Source: Paenibacillus sp. J23TS9 (lineage in GTDB: Bacteria > Bacillota > Bacilli > Paenibacillales > Paenibacillaceae). Taken from it: a DNA stretch of 64,000 bases. Below, piece by piece: positions 8,709 to 18,270 of the stretch; the stretch's first letter is position 1, and every line of letters begins with the position of its first letter. Made by a program: the position numbers and the translations under genes. Location: contig NZ_BOSG01000001.1 in NCBI RefSeq assembly GCF_018403225.1, positions 744,001 to 808,000 of the forward strand. The letters are read 5' to 3'. The notes beneath the pieces are model-generated. The model had not been told where the DNA came from and ran no database searches. It was given only the letters and a program-made list of their open reading frames with translations.

Positions 8709-9996
8709 ATGGGTAATTAAGAACGGAAGCTTTGCGGTTTCTGATGCAGACAAGCCGGTGATTCACGGCTGTATGGTGATCGAGGATGACATGATTACTT
8801 ATATAGGAGAGGAAATGCCTGAGATCGAAAGCGATGTTTCTGTCGTGGATGGAACTCACCTTTTCTTCATGCCAGGACTGGTTAACACCCATGGTCATGC
8901 TGCCATGTCACTGCTGCGCGGGTATGGTGATGACCTTGCGCTGCAAATTTGGCTGGAAGAAAAAATGTGGCCTATGGAGGCTAAATTTACTTCTTCAGAT
9001 GTGTACTGGGGCACTTCACTGTCCGTACTGGAAATGCTGAAAGGCGGTACCACTACGTTCCTGGATATGTATGACCATATGGACCAAGTCGCTAAGGTGG
9101 TTAAGGAATCGGGCATGCGTGCATCACTTATGCGCGGGGTTATTGGTCTGTGTCCAGAAGAGGTTCAGCGCCATAAGCTGAATGAAGCTATCGCGTTTGC
9201 ACGTGACTGGAACGGACAAGCAGACGGTCGTATCACGACTATGATCTCACCACATGCACCATATACCTGCCCTCCGGACTTTATCGAAAAGTTTGTGCAG
9301 GCAGCCCATGACATGGATCTGCCGATGCATACCCATATGTCCGAGACGAAGGCTGAAGTGGAACAAAATGTCCGCGATTATGGAGTTCGTCCGGTCGCCC
9401 ACTTAGAGAAGCTTGGCATGTTCTCGCGTCCTTCTCTGGTGGCACATGCTGTGCATCTGACGGATGAGGAAATTGAAATTCTGGCTGCTAATCATGTTGC
9501 TGTCTCCCATAACCCGGGAAGCAATCTGAAGCTGGCCAGTGGGGTGGCCCGCGTAACAGACCTGCTCAAAGCAGGAGTAACCGTATCGCTGGGTACCGAT
9601 GGAGCGGCAAGCAATAATAATTTGGATATGTTTGAAGAAATGCGTCTTGCGGCATTGATTCATAAAGGTGTTTCCGGCGATCCTACTGCTATTCCTGCAG
9701 CCGAAGCACTCAAAATGGGTACGGTGTATGGGGCTCAATCGCTCTTTTTGAAAAATGTGGGTACGCTGGCTCCGGGGATGAAGGCAGATTTCATCGCCCT
9801 GAATACGGATCAGGCGCATTTCCTGCCACATACCGATCTTATCTCACATGCTATTTACTCCGCTTGCAGCAAGGATGTTGAGCATGTTTGGGTAGACGGC
9901 AAGCAAATTGTGAAACATGGCGCCTGTCTGACGCTGGACGAAGAGCGGATCCGCCGGGAAGCCCAAGCCGCTTTTGATGGTCTTCTGTCCCGATAA
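8683..9996 (+). CDS. mtaD: 5-methylthioadenosine/S-adenosylhomocysteine deaminase (amidohydrolase)
   Basis: 437 aa from ATG 8683, chosen because GGAAAGGA (8664-8671) lies 11 bases upstream; ATG 8662 has no ribosome binding site. Metal-dependent amidohydrolase with NTHGHAAMS (HxH metal ligands), HTHMSET, HAVHLT and GTDGAASNNNLD. The LRGYGDDLALQIWLEE substrate segment is typical of the MTA/SAH deaminase subfamily, which turns S-adenosylhomocysteine or methylthioadenosine into inosine forms. It overlaps the end of rex, so the two are probably cotranscribed. An exact substrate cannot be proven; related chlorohydrolases share these motifs. Confidence 0.85.
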   Translation: MTENIKTNKWVIKNGSFAVSDADKPVIHGCMVIEDDMITYIGEEMPEIESDVSVVDGTHLFFMPGLVNTHGHAAMSLLRGYGDDLALQIWLEEKMWPMEAKFTSSDVYWGTSLSVLEMLKGGTTTFLDMYDHMDQVAKVVKESGMRASLMRGVIGLCPEEVQRHKLNEAIAFARDWNGQADGRITTMISPHAPYTCPPDFIEKFVQAAHDMDLPMHTHMSETKAEVEQNVRDYGVRPVAHLEKLGMFSRPSLVAHAVHLTDEEIEILAANHVAVSHNPGSNLKLASGVARVTDLLKAGVTVSLGTDGAASNNNLDMFEEMRLAALIHKGVSGDPTAIPAAEALKMGTVYGAQSLFLKNVGTLAPGMKADFIALNTDQAHFLPHTDLISHAIYSACSKDVEHVWVDGKQIVKHGACLTLDEERIRREAQAAFDGLLSR

Positions 9997-10023
9997 GGAC
10001 GGAGGGCCTCAGAAAGGGAGCTT

Positions 10024-10539
10024 ATGTTAAAGAATAAAAAAACGTGGATATTTCTCGGAATACTGTTACTCCTGCTGCTTGGGTTCGGTTCTTATCGTTA
10101 TTACATATATGTAACGCAGGATATCCGCGCAGAAGAAACGGCAGCCATTCTCAAAGCCAAACAGGATACCAGTCTGGTAAAGGTGACCGAGGCAGAGAAA
10201 TCAGTTTGGGACACGATCTGCTGGGCTATTGAAGGGTTGGATAAAGAGAACCGGCCAATTATGGTGTGGGTGACAATGGATGAGAACGGAAAGGTCAAGT
10301 CGGGAGAGGGAGCGGTTCATGAGGAGCTGCTTTCAAACGGTTTGTCCGAAGCCCAGATCAAAGAAAAGATTCAAAAGGAAATACCGGATTTGGACAAAAT
10401 GAGACTGCTGCCTGGAACGTATAACGGAGAATATGCTTGGCAGCTGTTTTACCGCTCTAAGGACCACTATTACTATCAATTCTATCGTTTCAGCGATGGA
10501 CAAAGTATTGGTGGACCATTTACTCTGCCGAATAGGTGA
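10024..10539 (+). CDS. YpmB-like membrane-anchored protein (DUF5590)
   Basis: 171 aa. One N-terminal transmembrane segment (about residues 7-26, IFLGILLLLLLGFGSYRYYIY) followed by an extracytoplasmic domain with two PepSY-like halves (DTICWAIEGLDKENRPIMVWV and GTYNGEYAWQLFYRSKDHYYYQFYRF). In B. subtilis ypmB lies between dinG and asnS, and this gene holds the matching position, which supports the assignment. Function unknown; PepSY-type domains are often linked with protease control at the envelope. Confidence 0.7.
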   Translation: MLKNKKTWIFLGILLLLLLGFGSYRYYIYVTQDIRAEETAAILKAKQDTSLVKVTEAEKSVWDTICWAIEGLDKENRPIMVWVTMDENGKVKSGEGAVHEELLSNGLSEAQIKEKIQKEIPDLDKMRLLPGTYNGEYAWQLFYRSKDHYYYQFYRFSDGQSIGGPFTLPNR

Positions 10540-10558
10540 AAAATCATCCTGAAAATGG

Positions 10559-10588
10559 AAGAACCTCATTGAAAAATGGGGTTCTTTG
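10559..10588 (+). terminator. Terminator after the YpmB-like gene
   Basis: AGAACCTC (10560-10567) pairs with GGGGTTCT (10578-10585, one G.U). The T run is short. Confidence 0.5.
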
Positions 10589-10629
10589 GTGTGTACAGGA
10601 TAAAATTTTAAATAATTTCACACTTTACC

Positions 10630-10792
10630 TTCGAAATCATATATACGATGTGATATACTTTTATTTGTATTCATGAGATATAAGATATGCAGCTCGATGT
10701 ATCGGCTGTATTGATGTTGATAGAATAGAGCCTGAATAACCGTGACAAGAAGCTGCTGCCATAGCCTCCTTTGCCGCGGTTGTCTATTTTTT
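10630..10792 (+). promoter_or_regulatory. Promoter and structured leader of the membrane protein/FtsH-like operon
   Basis: TATACT at 10654-10659 is a likely -10. The message then has a small hairpin near 10690-10708 (CAGC...GCTG) and a longer stem 10738-10744 with 10775-10781 followed by a T-rich run (10782-10792) that resembles a terminator. The loop contains CCTCC (about 10765), which is complementary to the AGGAGG ribosome binding site at 10833-10838, so SD masking is possible. No named RNA family recognised. Confidence 0.35.
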
Positions 10793-10846
10793 GTATGATG
10801 TAACTAGGTAATCTAGTTTTTTCAATTTTGAGAGGAGGACAACTGT

Positions 10847-11371
10847 TTGAAACTACGTCCAATACCTATTGTGCTTACTGTTGTTGTTTCAGCTGCAATA
10901 TTGTTTGGTGGCTGGTTCTTTTACCGGCAGACAACCATGCAAGGGCCGCTTCAAAAAATTGTCCAGGATTATAAGGGCGTTAATAATGCTCAATTTAATA
11001 TTAACCGCAATCAGATCAATTTGAAACTTGATTTGAAGCCGGAAACGAATTTATCTGGTCTTGTCGATCAGATTACGACGAAAGGTAAGTCGGTTGTAGG
11101 GAGCCGCACATTGAAATTCGATTTTGTAGATCATTCCTCCGACAAGCTGAATCGATATTGGGATTCCGCCATGTTTTCGGTAGCGGAAGCCATGGATAAT
11201 AAAAAGTATACGGATATTCCTGCGAAATTGCAGGATCTGGCTAAGGATTCAGGGATCAAAGCCCAAACGGAGATGGACACTAAGAATGTATATATCAGTC
11301 TTAGCGATGGAACAGCCAGCAAATTTATCGTATTGCCTCGTGATCCCGCCAAGATAGGGGTGTGGGAATAA
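10847..11371 (+). CDS. Single-pass membrane protein encoded with an FtsH-like protease, function unknown
   Basis: 174 aa from a TTG start, 8 bases after AGGAGG (10833-10838). Residues about 7-26 are a membrane anchor; the rest is a soluble, probably extracytoplasmic domain without Cys. No family is recognised. The stop overlaps the next start (TAATG at 11369-11373), which gives tight translational coupling to the FtsH-like protease. That protease lacks the usual periplasmic-side domain between its two membrane helices, so this protein could supply it; this is inference. Confidence 0.6.
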   Translation: MKLRPIPIVLTVVVSAAILFGGWFFYRQTTMQGPLQKIVQDYKGVNNAQFNINRNQINLKLDLKPETNLSGLVDQITTKGKSVVGSRTLKFDFVDHSSDKLNRYWDSAMFSVAEAMDNKKYTDIPAKLQDLAKDSGIKAQTEMDTKNVYISLSDGTASKFIVLPRDPAKIGVWE

Positions 11372-12873
11372 TGCCAAGATGGATTAAAGAAGTACTCATT
11401 GGATTCGTACCCGTGTTGTTTATTTTCCTTGCTTTCATTGGTGTTAATATTATTCCGCTCGTGATCGCAGGACTGATGATCGGCGGCCTGCTGTTCGTAG
11501 CCAATATGCGCGGCGGCCTGGCTGTTGGCGCAGGTGCTGAGCGTAAACGTAAAAAGAGTGGTCCTCAGAAGCTCACGTTTGAACAAATCGGCGGCCAAGA
11601 TAATGCTAAGCAGGAGCTGATGGAAGCTCTCGACTTTTTGATCAAGCATGAAGAAATTCGTAAGCTGGGTATCCGCCCTCTGAAGGGGATTTTGCTGACT
11701 GGCCCTCCAGGAACAGGTAAAACACTAATGGCGAAAGCTGCGGCACATTATACGGATTCTGTATTTGTCGCTTCATCAGGCAGTGAGTTCGTAGAAATGT
11801 ATGTTGGCGTTGGTGCCGGACGTGTCCGCGAGCTTTTCCGTGATGCTCGCAATCGTGCTGCCAAGGAAAATAAGCAAAGCGCCATTATTTTTATTGATGA
11901 AATTGATGTTATCGGCGGCAAACGCGAGGGCGGACAGCAGCGTGAATATGACCAGACGCTCAACCAGCTGCTCACCGAGATGGACGGGATTTACTCTTCC
12001 GAAAGTCCGCGTATTCTGCTTATTGCAGCCACCAACCGGAAAGAGATGCTGGATAGTGCTCTGCTTCGTCCGGGACGTTTTGACCGGCATATTCAAGTGG
12101 ACTTGCCTGATAAAAAAGGCCGCAAGCATATTCTTGAGCTTCATGCCAAGAACAAACCGCTTCAGCCCGAAGTGGTCCTGGAAAAGATCGCTGAGGAATC
12201 CTATGGCTTCTCCGGTGCCCAGCTTGAAAGTGTGATGAATGAAGCTGCCATTTACGCCATGCGTGAAGGGTTAAAGGAAATCGAACAAAGACATCTGTCG
12301 ATGTCCATCGATAAGGTTATGATGGGTGAACGTACCGACCGTGAATCTTCACTCGAAGAGAAAAAACGCGTCGCGATTCATGAACTCGGACATGCCATAA
12401 TGGCAGAGCTTGTCCGTCCGGGGAGCGTCAGCCAGGTTGCACTCAGCCCCCGCGGCAAAGCGCTTGGATATGTGCGCCATAATCCGCAGCAGGAGCAATA
12501 TTTGTATACAAAATCGTTCCTGGAAGAGCAGATTATGATCGCTTTGGGCGGCGCCGCATCAGAGGAAATATTTTACGGCGGACGCAGTACCGGCTCAAGC
12601 AATGATTTTGAGCAGGCGCTGAACATTGTGCAGACCATGATGAAATCCGGGCTCACATCCCTTGGTATTGTGGATCTGGACATGGTGACGAAAGAAGAGC
12701 TGATGAAAGAAAACCATATTATTTTGGAAGACCTGATGAAACGGACACGAACCATGCTCGAGGAGCGCCGGACGATCTATGAGCAGTCACTGGATATACT
12801 GCTTAAGGAAGAGACGTTATCAGGTGATCAATTTCGGTGTCTATTTCATGAACATTCCCTGTTACCAGCATGA
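11371..12873 (+). CDS. FtsH-like membrane AAA+ zinc metalloprotease
   Basis: 500 aa from ATG 11371 (an in-frame GTG lies at 11362). Two membrane helices follow each other almost directly (about residues 8-45), without the roughly 70-residue external domain of normal FtsH. Then the AAA module: Walker A GPPGTGKT, Walker [32 protein letters not shown]. The M41 peptidase part has HELGH and the third ligand Asp in SSNDFEQA. All catalytic residues are kept, so it is probably active. It is about 130 residues shorter than housekeeping FtsH, which should be elsewhere in the genome. Confidence 0.88.
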   Translation: MPRWIKEVLIGFVPVLFIFLAFIGVNIIPLVIAGLMIGGLLFVANMRGGLAVGAGAERKRKKSGPQKLTFEQIGGQDNAKQELMEALDFLIKHEEIRKLGIRPLKGILLTGPPGTGKTLMAKAAAHYTDSVFVASSGSEFVEMYVGVGAGRVRELFRDARNRAAKENKQSAIIFIDEIDVIGGKREGGQQREYDQTLNQLLTEMDGIYSSESPRILLIAATNRKEMLDSALLRPGRFDRHIQVDLPDKKGRKHILELHAKNKPLQPEVVLEKIAEESYGFSGAQLESVMNEAAIYAMREGLKEIEQRHLSMSIDKVMMGERTDRESSLEEKKRVAIHELGHAIMAELVRPGSVSQVALSPRGKALGYVRHNPQQEQYLYTKSFLEEQIMIALGGAASEEIFYGGRSTGSSNDFEQALNIVQTMMKSGLTSLGIVDLDMVTKEELMKENHIILEDLMKRTRTMLEERRTIYEQSLDILLKEETLSGDQFRCLFHEHSLLPA

Positions 12874-12898
12874 ATTGTGATGCTGGTTCTTTTTTTTT
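12864..12898 (+). terminator. Terminator overlapping the stop of the FtsH-like gene
   Basis: ACCAGCAT (12864-12871) pairs perfectly with ATGCTGGT (12880-12887), followed by about ten T's. The 5' arm contains the stop codon region of the protease gene. Confidence 0.9.
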
Positions 12899-13020
12899 AC
12901 TTTTTTCATGTGCTAAGTTATTATTATAGTTTGGGTCACTATGTGCTCTCTTACAAAAATAAAGAATCGGGTACATTATAAATATAAGAAATAGTGACCA
13001 TAGGAAGGTGGAAGAGAAAC

Positions 13021-13893
13021 ATGTACTTTAAGAAAATTGGTGTGATTGGCGGAGGAACGATGGGCCAAGGTATCGCAGAGATGCTGGCTGCGCGCGGTCT
13101 CGATGTTCTTCTGGTTGAGAAATCGCCGGAGAAGCTGGAATACTCCTATTCTTTGATCGAAATGAGTCTGGACAAACAGCTTGAAAAATGGGCTATTACC
13201 CAGGCAGAAAAAAAATTAATTTTGGGCAGAATTCATAAGGTGGTACATCTTGCTGAGCTTGGCACTTGCGATATGGTTATTGAGACCATTTCCGAGGATT
13301 TGGATGCCAAGAAGCAGGTGTTTTCCCAGCTGGATCAGGTTTGTCCTAATCATATTATCCTTGCCAGCAATACATCTTCACTCAGCCTGACTGAGCTTGC
13401 CAGCTCTACGATGTATCCAGAGCGCGTCATCGGCATGCATTTTATTCATCCGGTAAGTAAAGTGGATCTCGTAGAAATTATCCGCGGACTGAAAACCTCG
13501 GATACAACCTTTTCAGAAACCAAGCGTTTTGTGGAAGAAGTCGTTCACAAAAAAGGCGTCATGGTTTATGAATCACCAGGATTTGTATCCAGCCGTATGA
13601 TCTGTTTGATGATTAACGAAGCGTTACATATTCTTCAGGAAGGTGTGGCATCTGCAGAGGATATCGATGATGCTATGCGTATTGGATATCAATTCCAACA
13701 CGGACCTTTGGAGATGGCTGACCGCTTCGGTCTTGATTCCGTATTGGCTGCTCTTGAGCGCATGTTCCGTGAATTCGGCGAACTGAAATACCGTCCGTCG
13801 ATTGTATTGAAAAAAATGGTGCGCGCAGGACATTTGGGCGTAAAAACGGGTGAAGGCTTCTTCAAGTATGACAAGGATGGTGACCGGGTATGA
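13021..13893 (+). CDS. 3-hydroxyacyl-CoA (3-hydroxybutyryl-CoA) dehydrogenase
   Basis: 290 aa from ATG 13021, with AGGAAGG about 12 bases upstream (an in-frame GTG at 12994 is less likely). Rossmann motif GGGTMGQG at the N-terminus, NTSSLSLTELA and the catalytic His in MHFIHPVSKVDLVEI, then SSRMICLMINEA and the C-terminal 3HCDH domain with GPLEMADRFGLD. It interconverts 3-hydroxyacyl-CoA and 3-oxoacyl-CoA with NAD(P). The stop overlaps ackA (ATGA), which points to a role in fermentative or acyl-CoA metabolism. No thiolase or crotonase is in the window. Confidence 0.9.
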   Translation: MYFKKIGVIGGGTMGQGIAEMLAARGLDVLLVEKSPEKLEYSYSLIEMSLDKQLEKWAITQAEKKLILGRIHKVVHLAELGTCDMVIETISEDLDAKKQVFSQLDQVCPNHIILASNTSSLSLTELASSTMYPERVIGMHFIHPVSKVDLVEIIRGLKTSDTTFSETKRFVEEVVHKKGVMVYESPGFVSSRMICLMINEALHILQEGVASAEDIDDAMRIGYQFQHGPLEMADRFGLDSVLAALERMFREFGELKYRPSIVLKKMVRAGHLGVKTGEGFFKYDKDGDRV

Positions 13894-15098
13894 AAATTTT
13901 AGTCATTAACGCAGGAAGTTCCTCTTTGAAATACCAGCTGTACGATATGAGGGATGAGTCCGTACTGGCAAAAGGCTTGGTGGAGCGGATTGGAATGGAC
14001 TCTTCCATTGTAACCCATAAGCCAGCGGGGCGTGCCGAGGTTACTGAGGTCAGCGAAATTCTGGAACACACGACAGCAATCCGCAAAGTTCTGGCTTTGC
14101 TGACGGATAAAGAGCATGGCGTAATCAGTTCTGTGGAAGATATCGAAGCGGTAGGACACCGTGTTGTCCACGGCGGTGAGTACTTTGGGGAGTCCGCGTT
14201 GGTTGATGGAGACGTGAAGACCAAAATCCGACAGCTGTTTGATCTCGCTCCGCTCCATAACCCTGCATCGATGATGGGGATCAAGGCGGCAGAATCAAAT
14301 ATGCCGAACGTACCGCAGGTAGTGGTATTTGATACGGCTTTCCATCAATCCATGCCAGAGCATGCTTATCTATACGCCATTCCAAGAGTGCTATATAGCA
14401 AGCATAAGGTAAGACGTTACGGTGCACATGGTACGTCTCATGAGTATGTCAGCAAGACAGCAGCGGAATTCCTAAATCGTCCAATTGAGGATTTAAAGAT
14501 CATCTCCTGCCATATCGGCAACGGGGCCAGCATCACGGCTGTGAAAGATGGCCGTTCGATCGACACTTCCATGGGCATGACGCCGCTGGAAGGACTTATG
14601 ATGGGAACGCGCAGCGGTGATTTGGACCCAGCGATTGTGCCTTATGTCATGAACAAGGAAGAACTGACGGTTAATGAAGTGAATTCCATGTTGAACAAGC
14701 ACAGCGGTCTTCTCGCTATTTCCGGTATCAGCAGCGATATGCGCGAGATTACGGATGGAATGTCAAAAGGCGATGCCAATTCGAAGCTGGCTTTTGATAT
14801 GTATGAATACCGTCTCCGTAAATATATTGGCTCCTACGCAGCTTTAATGAACGGCGTTGATGTGATTGTATTCACAGCAGGCGTTGGAGAGAATTCGGTT
14901 GTTTTACGGAAAAAAGTATGCGAAAATTTGACTTATCTGGGCGTTGAGCTGGACGAGGAACTTAATGAGATTCGTTCCGGTGAACCGCGCCGTATTTCTT
15001 CGGCTAATTCCAAGGTGCAGGTTTTGGTGATTCCAACCAATGAAGAGCTTGTCATTGCACGGGATACCAATCGCATCGTTCAGGGATTAAAGTCGTAG
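13890..15098 (+). CDS. ackA: Acetate kinase
   Basis: 402 aa, full length. ASKHA fold: NAGSSSLKYQLYD at the start, VGHRVVHGGEYF, CHIGNGASI, TPLEGLMMGTRSGD, and FTAGVGENS. Converts acetyl phosphate and ADP to acetate and ATP. Translationally coupled to the upstream dehydrogenase by ATGA. Confidence 0.97.
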   Translation: MKILVINAGSSSLKYQLYDMRDESVLAKGLVERIGMDSSIVTHKPAGRAEVTEVSEILEHTTAIRKVLALLTDKEHGVISSVEDIEAVGHRVVHGGEYFGESALVDGDVKTKIRQLFDLAPLHNPASMMGIKAAESNMPNVPQVVVFDTAFHQSMPEHAYLYAIPRVLYSKHKVRRYGAHGTSHEYVSKTAAEFLNRPIEDLKIISCHIGNGASITAVKDGRSIDTSMGMTPLEGLMMGTRSGDLDPAIVPYVMNKEELTVNEVNSMLNKHSGLLAISGISSDMREITDGMSKGDANSKLAFDMYEYRLRKYIGSYAALMNGVDVIVFTAGVGENSVVLRKKVCENLTYLGVELDEELNEIRSGEPRRISSANSKVQVLVIPTNEELVIARDTNRIVQGLKS

Positions 15099-15144
15099 AC
15101 TTTAATGAATCCAAGCAAGCAAAAGCAAAGGGAGAGATTTAGGC

Positions 15145-16440
15145 ATGGCCACTAAAAGTGTGATTCGTGATGTGAATCAGCATGTAGGAGAAACCGTTAC
15201 GATCGGCAGCTGGATTAACAACAAGCGTTCCAGCGGTAAAATCCAGTTTTTGCAGCTTCGTGACGGAAGTGGATATATTCAAGGCGTTGTCGTAAAAAGC
15301 GAAGTTTCCGAGGAAATATGGAATGACGCCAAGAGCTTAACTCAGGAAAGCTCCGTATATGTTACAGGCATCATTCGTGAGGAACCGCGCAGCCAATCCG
15401 GTTATGAAATGACGGTAACTGGAATTGAGATTATCCATTTGACCGAGAATTATCCGATTACACCGAAAGAGCATGGTGTCGATTTCCTGATGGATCACCG
15501 CCATCTGTGGCTGCGTTCGCCGAAACAGCGCGCGATTCTGGTTATCCGTGGCGAAATTATCCGCGCCGTTCAGGAGTTTTTCGATCAAAATGGCTTTACA
15601 TTGGTGGATCCGCCGATTTTGACTCCAACTTCTGCTGAAGGAACTACGAATTTATTCCATACGAAGTATTTTGAAGAGGATGCCTATTTGACGCAAAGCG
15701 GCCAGCTTTATATGGAAGCCGCAGCCATGGCACTCGGAAAAGTGTATTCCTTCGGTCCGACATTCCGCGCTGAAAAATCGAAAACGCGCCGTCACCTGAT
15801 CGAGTTCTGGATGATTGAGCCTGAAATGGCTTTTACGGATCATGAGGAAAGCCTTCAGGTTCAGGAACAGTTCATCAGTTATGTAGTTCAATCCGTAGTG
15901 AAGAACTGCAAAACGGAACTGGAAGCGGTTGGACGCGATATTTCCAAGCTGGAACATATTCAAGCTCCATTCCCGCGCATTTCGTATGACGATGCCATTG
16001 AATTTCTGCAAGGGGAAGGCTTCGACATTCCTTGGGGTGAGGACTTTGGCGCTCCGCATGAAACAGCTATTGCTGAGAAATACGACAAGCCTGTATTCAT
16101 CACGAATTATCCTGCCGGTATTAAGGCATTCTATATGAAACCAGATCCTAACCGTCCGGAAGTGGTTCTCTGTGCGGACATGATCGCACCGGAAGGCTAT
16201 GGAGAAATTATCGGGGGATCACAACGTATCGATGATCCGGCTTTGTTGGAACAACGCTTCAAGGAGCATGATCTGTCCATGGAAACATATCAATGGTACA
16301 TGGATCTGCGCACATACGGAACAGTACCGCATTCGGGTTTCGGGCTTGGTCTGGAACGTACGGTGGCATGGATTTGCGGTCTGGATCATGTTCGCGAAAC
16401 CATTCCTTTCCCTCGTACCTTGTATCGTCTTTACCCATAA
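15145..16440 (+). CDS. asnS: Asparaginyl-tRNA synthetase
   Basis: 431 aa. N-terminal OB anticodon-binding domain (about 15-100), then a class II core with motif 2 ([28 protein letters not shown]) and motif 3 ([15 protein letters not shown]). asnS-dnaD order is the same as in B. subtilis. No T-box or other leader is visible in the short 46-base gap after ackA. Confidence 0.96.
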   Translation: MATKSVIRDVNQHVGETVTIGSWINNKRSSGKIQFLQLRDGSGYIQGVVVKSEVSEEIWNDAKSLTQESSVYVTGIIREEPRSQSGYEMTVTGIEIIHLTENYPITPKEHGVDFLMDHRHLWLRSPKQRAILVIRGEIIRAVQEFFDQNGFTLVDPPILTPTSAEGTTNLFHTKYFEEDAYLTQSGQLYMEAAAMALGKVYSFGPTFRAEKSKTRRHLIEFWMIEPEMAFTDHEESLQVQEQFISYVVQSVVKNCKTELEAVGRDISKLEHIQAPFPRISYDDAIEFLQGEGFDIPWGEDFGAPHETAIAEKYDKPVFITNYPAGIKAFYMKPDPNRPEVVLCADMIAPEGYGEIIGGSQRIDDPALLEQRFKEHDLSMETYQWYMDLRTYGTVPHSGFGLGLERTVAWICGLDHVRETIPFPRTLYRLYP

Positions 16441-16460
16441 GATAAGGAGAGGTGAAGCTC

Positions 16461-17156
16461 ATGGACAGCGCTGGATGGAAGACATGGGCCGAGGGAGCTT
16501 CATCCGGTTTGGGAGCGGGCATGGCGATTATACCGTATGTCCTGCTCCAACATTACCGCAAGCTGAAGATTAGCGATCAGGAGATGCTCCTGCTGATTCA
16601 TCTGATTTCTTTCAAACAGGTGGAACTGAAGGATTTCCCCTCATTGGAAGAACTCCAGGAAGTCATGGGGGCTTCGTCCCAAGCGATCGCGCAATGCCTG
16701 CAGAAATTGTTAAAAGCGGGCTTGATCAGTATCGATGAAGAGCTTGATGAGCTGCGTAATATTCAATATGAACGCTATAATCTGTCCGGTCTTTACGAGA
16801 AACTGGGGCGCTGCTTAGCTGCCGAAGAGAAGAACAGATCTTCCCAGCTTTCCCCTCCAAAGCCTCAGGAGTCTTTGGATCAGGAGGAAGGACATAATAA
16901 TCTGTTCATCGTCATCGAGAAGGAATTTGGCCGGCCATTGTCTCCCATGGAATGCGAGACGATCTCCGGTTGGATGGATCAGGACCGGTACCCGGATGAG
17001 CTTATTCGTATGGCGCTGAAAGAAGCTGTATTCGCCGGAAAGGTACATTTCAGGTATATCGACCGGATACTGCTTGAATGGAGCCGGAACCGAGTGAAAA
17101 CAGTGGATGACGCCAAAGCCTATACGCAAAAGTTCCGCAGTGGCGGACGAGCATAA
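16461..17156 (+). CDS. dnaD: DnaD-family replication initiation protein
   Basis: 231 aa from ATG 16461 (AAGGAG at 16444-16449; in-frame GTG 16452 is too near it). N-terminal winged helix (about 25-100) and a C-terminal DnaD/DnaB2-type domain starting near residue 150, ending with the conserved FRYIDRILLEW pattern (YxxxIxxxW type), which contacts DNA. It helps load the replicative helicase at oriC and at PriA forks. The linker between domains is acidic and variable, as usual. Confidence 0.93.
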   Translation: MDSAGWKTWAEGASSGLGAGMAIIPYVLLQHYRKLKISDQEMLLLIHLISFKQVELKDFPSLEELQEVMGASSQAIAQCLQKLLKAGLISIDEELDELRNIQYERYNLSGLYEKLGRCLAAEEKNRSSQLSPPKPQESLDQEEGHNNLFIVIEKEFGRPLSPMECETISGWMDQDRYPDELIRMALKEAVFAGKVHFRYIDRILLEWSRNRVKTVDDAKAYTQKFRSGGRA

Positions 17157-17167
17157 TTTTCATATGA

Positions 17168-17205
17168 GCGTGTCTTTCCGAGAGTATTCGGAAGACACGC
17201 TTTTT
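17168..17205 (+). terminator. Terminator after dnaD
   Basis: A 13-bp stem (17168-17181 with 17188-17200, one bulged T) with a short loop is followed by five T's. Confidence 0.9.
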
Positions 17206-17273
17206 GTGGTAAAATACGAAGAGAATTTTATTAATTTATCTTTATCAGGAAATCTAATGAAGGAGGATCATAG

Positions 17274-18158
17274 ATGAAGAACATACTTATTTTGGGCGGG
17301 ACCCGCTTTTTCGGTAAAAGACTTGTCCAGCTTCTTTTGGATGAAGGGCATAAAGTGACGATCGCAACCCGGGGGAATACGGAGGACGGCTTTGGCGATG
17401 AAGTCGGACGCATCCAGCTTGATCGCGAAAATAAAGAATCACTGGCCAAAGCGGTTGAAGGTGGCAAGGAATGGGATACGATATATGATAATATCTGTTA
17501 CTCCCCTCAGGCTGCCCAGGACGCTTGCGATGTTTTCCAGGGGAAAGTAAAGAGGTACATACTGACTTCCACGCTATCTGTGTACGAGCCTGCTTCCCGC
17601 ACGCATGAGGAAAAGGATGTGAATCCTTATATTTACCCGGTGACCTTGGGCGGGAAAAATGACTTTTCCTATGGAGAAGGCAAACGTCTTGCCGAAGCGG
17701 TATTTTTCCAAAATGCCGATTTTCCGGCTGTGGCGGTCCGTTTTCCGATTGTGCTTGGAGAGGATGATTATACGGGCCGGCTGGAATTCCATATCGACCA
17801 TGTGAAGCAGGAGGAGCCCATCGGGATTCCAAACCTTCAGGCAAAAATGTGTTTTATTTCGTCTGGCGAGGCTGCAGCCTTTCTCAGCTGGCTCAAAAAC
17901 CAGCGAGTGGAAGGCCCGATCAATGCCCGTTCTCAGGGAGATGTGAAATTATCCGAACTGATGGGATGGATTGAGAAGGAAGCCGGTAAGAAGGCTTTGA
18001 TTACGAAGCAAATCACGGATAGCAACAAATCTCCTTTTGGCGTGCCGGACTCCTGGGTCATGGATACGAACAAGGCGGAACGTTTAGGTTTTCAATTCCA
18101 GCCGCTTCGTTCCTGGCTGCCTGCGCTAATCCGCCAGTTGTCTATGCAAGAAAAGTAG
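17274..18158 (+). CDS. NAD-dependent epimerase/dehydratase family protein (extended SDR)
   Basis: 294 aa with AAGGAGG before the start. Rossmann motif LILGGTRFFGKRL at residues 4-16, acidic residues afterwards, and TSTLSVYEP followed by DFSYGEGKRLAE (Tyr-x-x-x-Lys appears as YGEGK). The form GGTRFxGK is typical of the atypical SDRs related to chloroplast RNA-binding proteins and sugar epimerases. Substrate unknown. Stands alone after the dnaD terminator. Confidence 0.75.
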   Translation: MKNILILGGTRFFGKRLVQLLLDEGHKVTIATRGNTEDGFGDEVGRIQLDRENKESLAKAVEGGKEWDTIYDNICYSPQAAQDACDVFQGKVKRYILTSTLSVYEPASRTHEEKDVNPYIYPVTLGGKNDFSYGEGKRLAEAVFFQNADFPAVAVRFPIVLGEDDYTGRLEFHIDHVKQEEPIGIPNLQAKMCFISSGEAAAFLSWLKNQRVEGPINARSQGDVKLSELMGWIEKEAGKKALITKQITDSNKSPFGVPDSWVMDTNKAERLGFQFQPLRSWLPALIRQLSMQEK

Positions 18159-18270
18159 TATTGGCGAATTTTAAAAAAAGGATATCATAGCAGCCCTTTC
18201 CCCATGGGGAATGTGGCTGTTTTCTTTTCATGAACTTTTTTTCGGAAAAGATGCAGGGTTAGCAAAATTC

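Noticed and set aside
15099..15144. T-box before asnS
   Set aside because: The gap is only 46 bases and has no GGTGGTACCGCG-like sequence or terminator.
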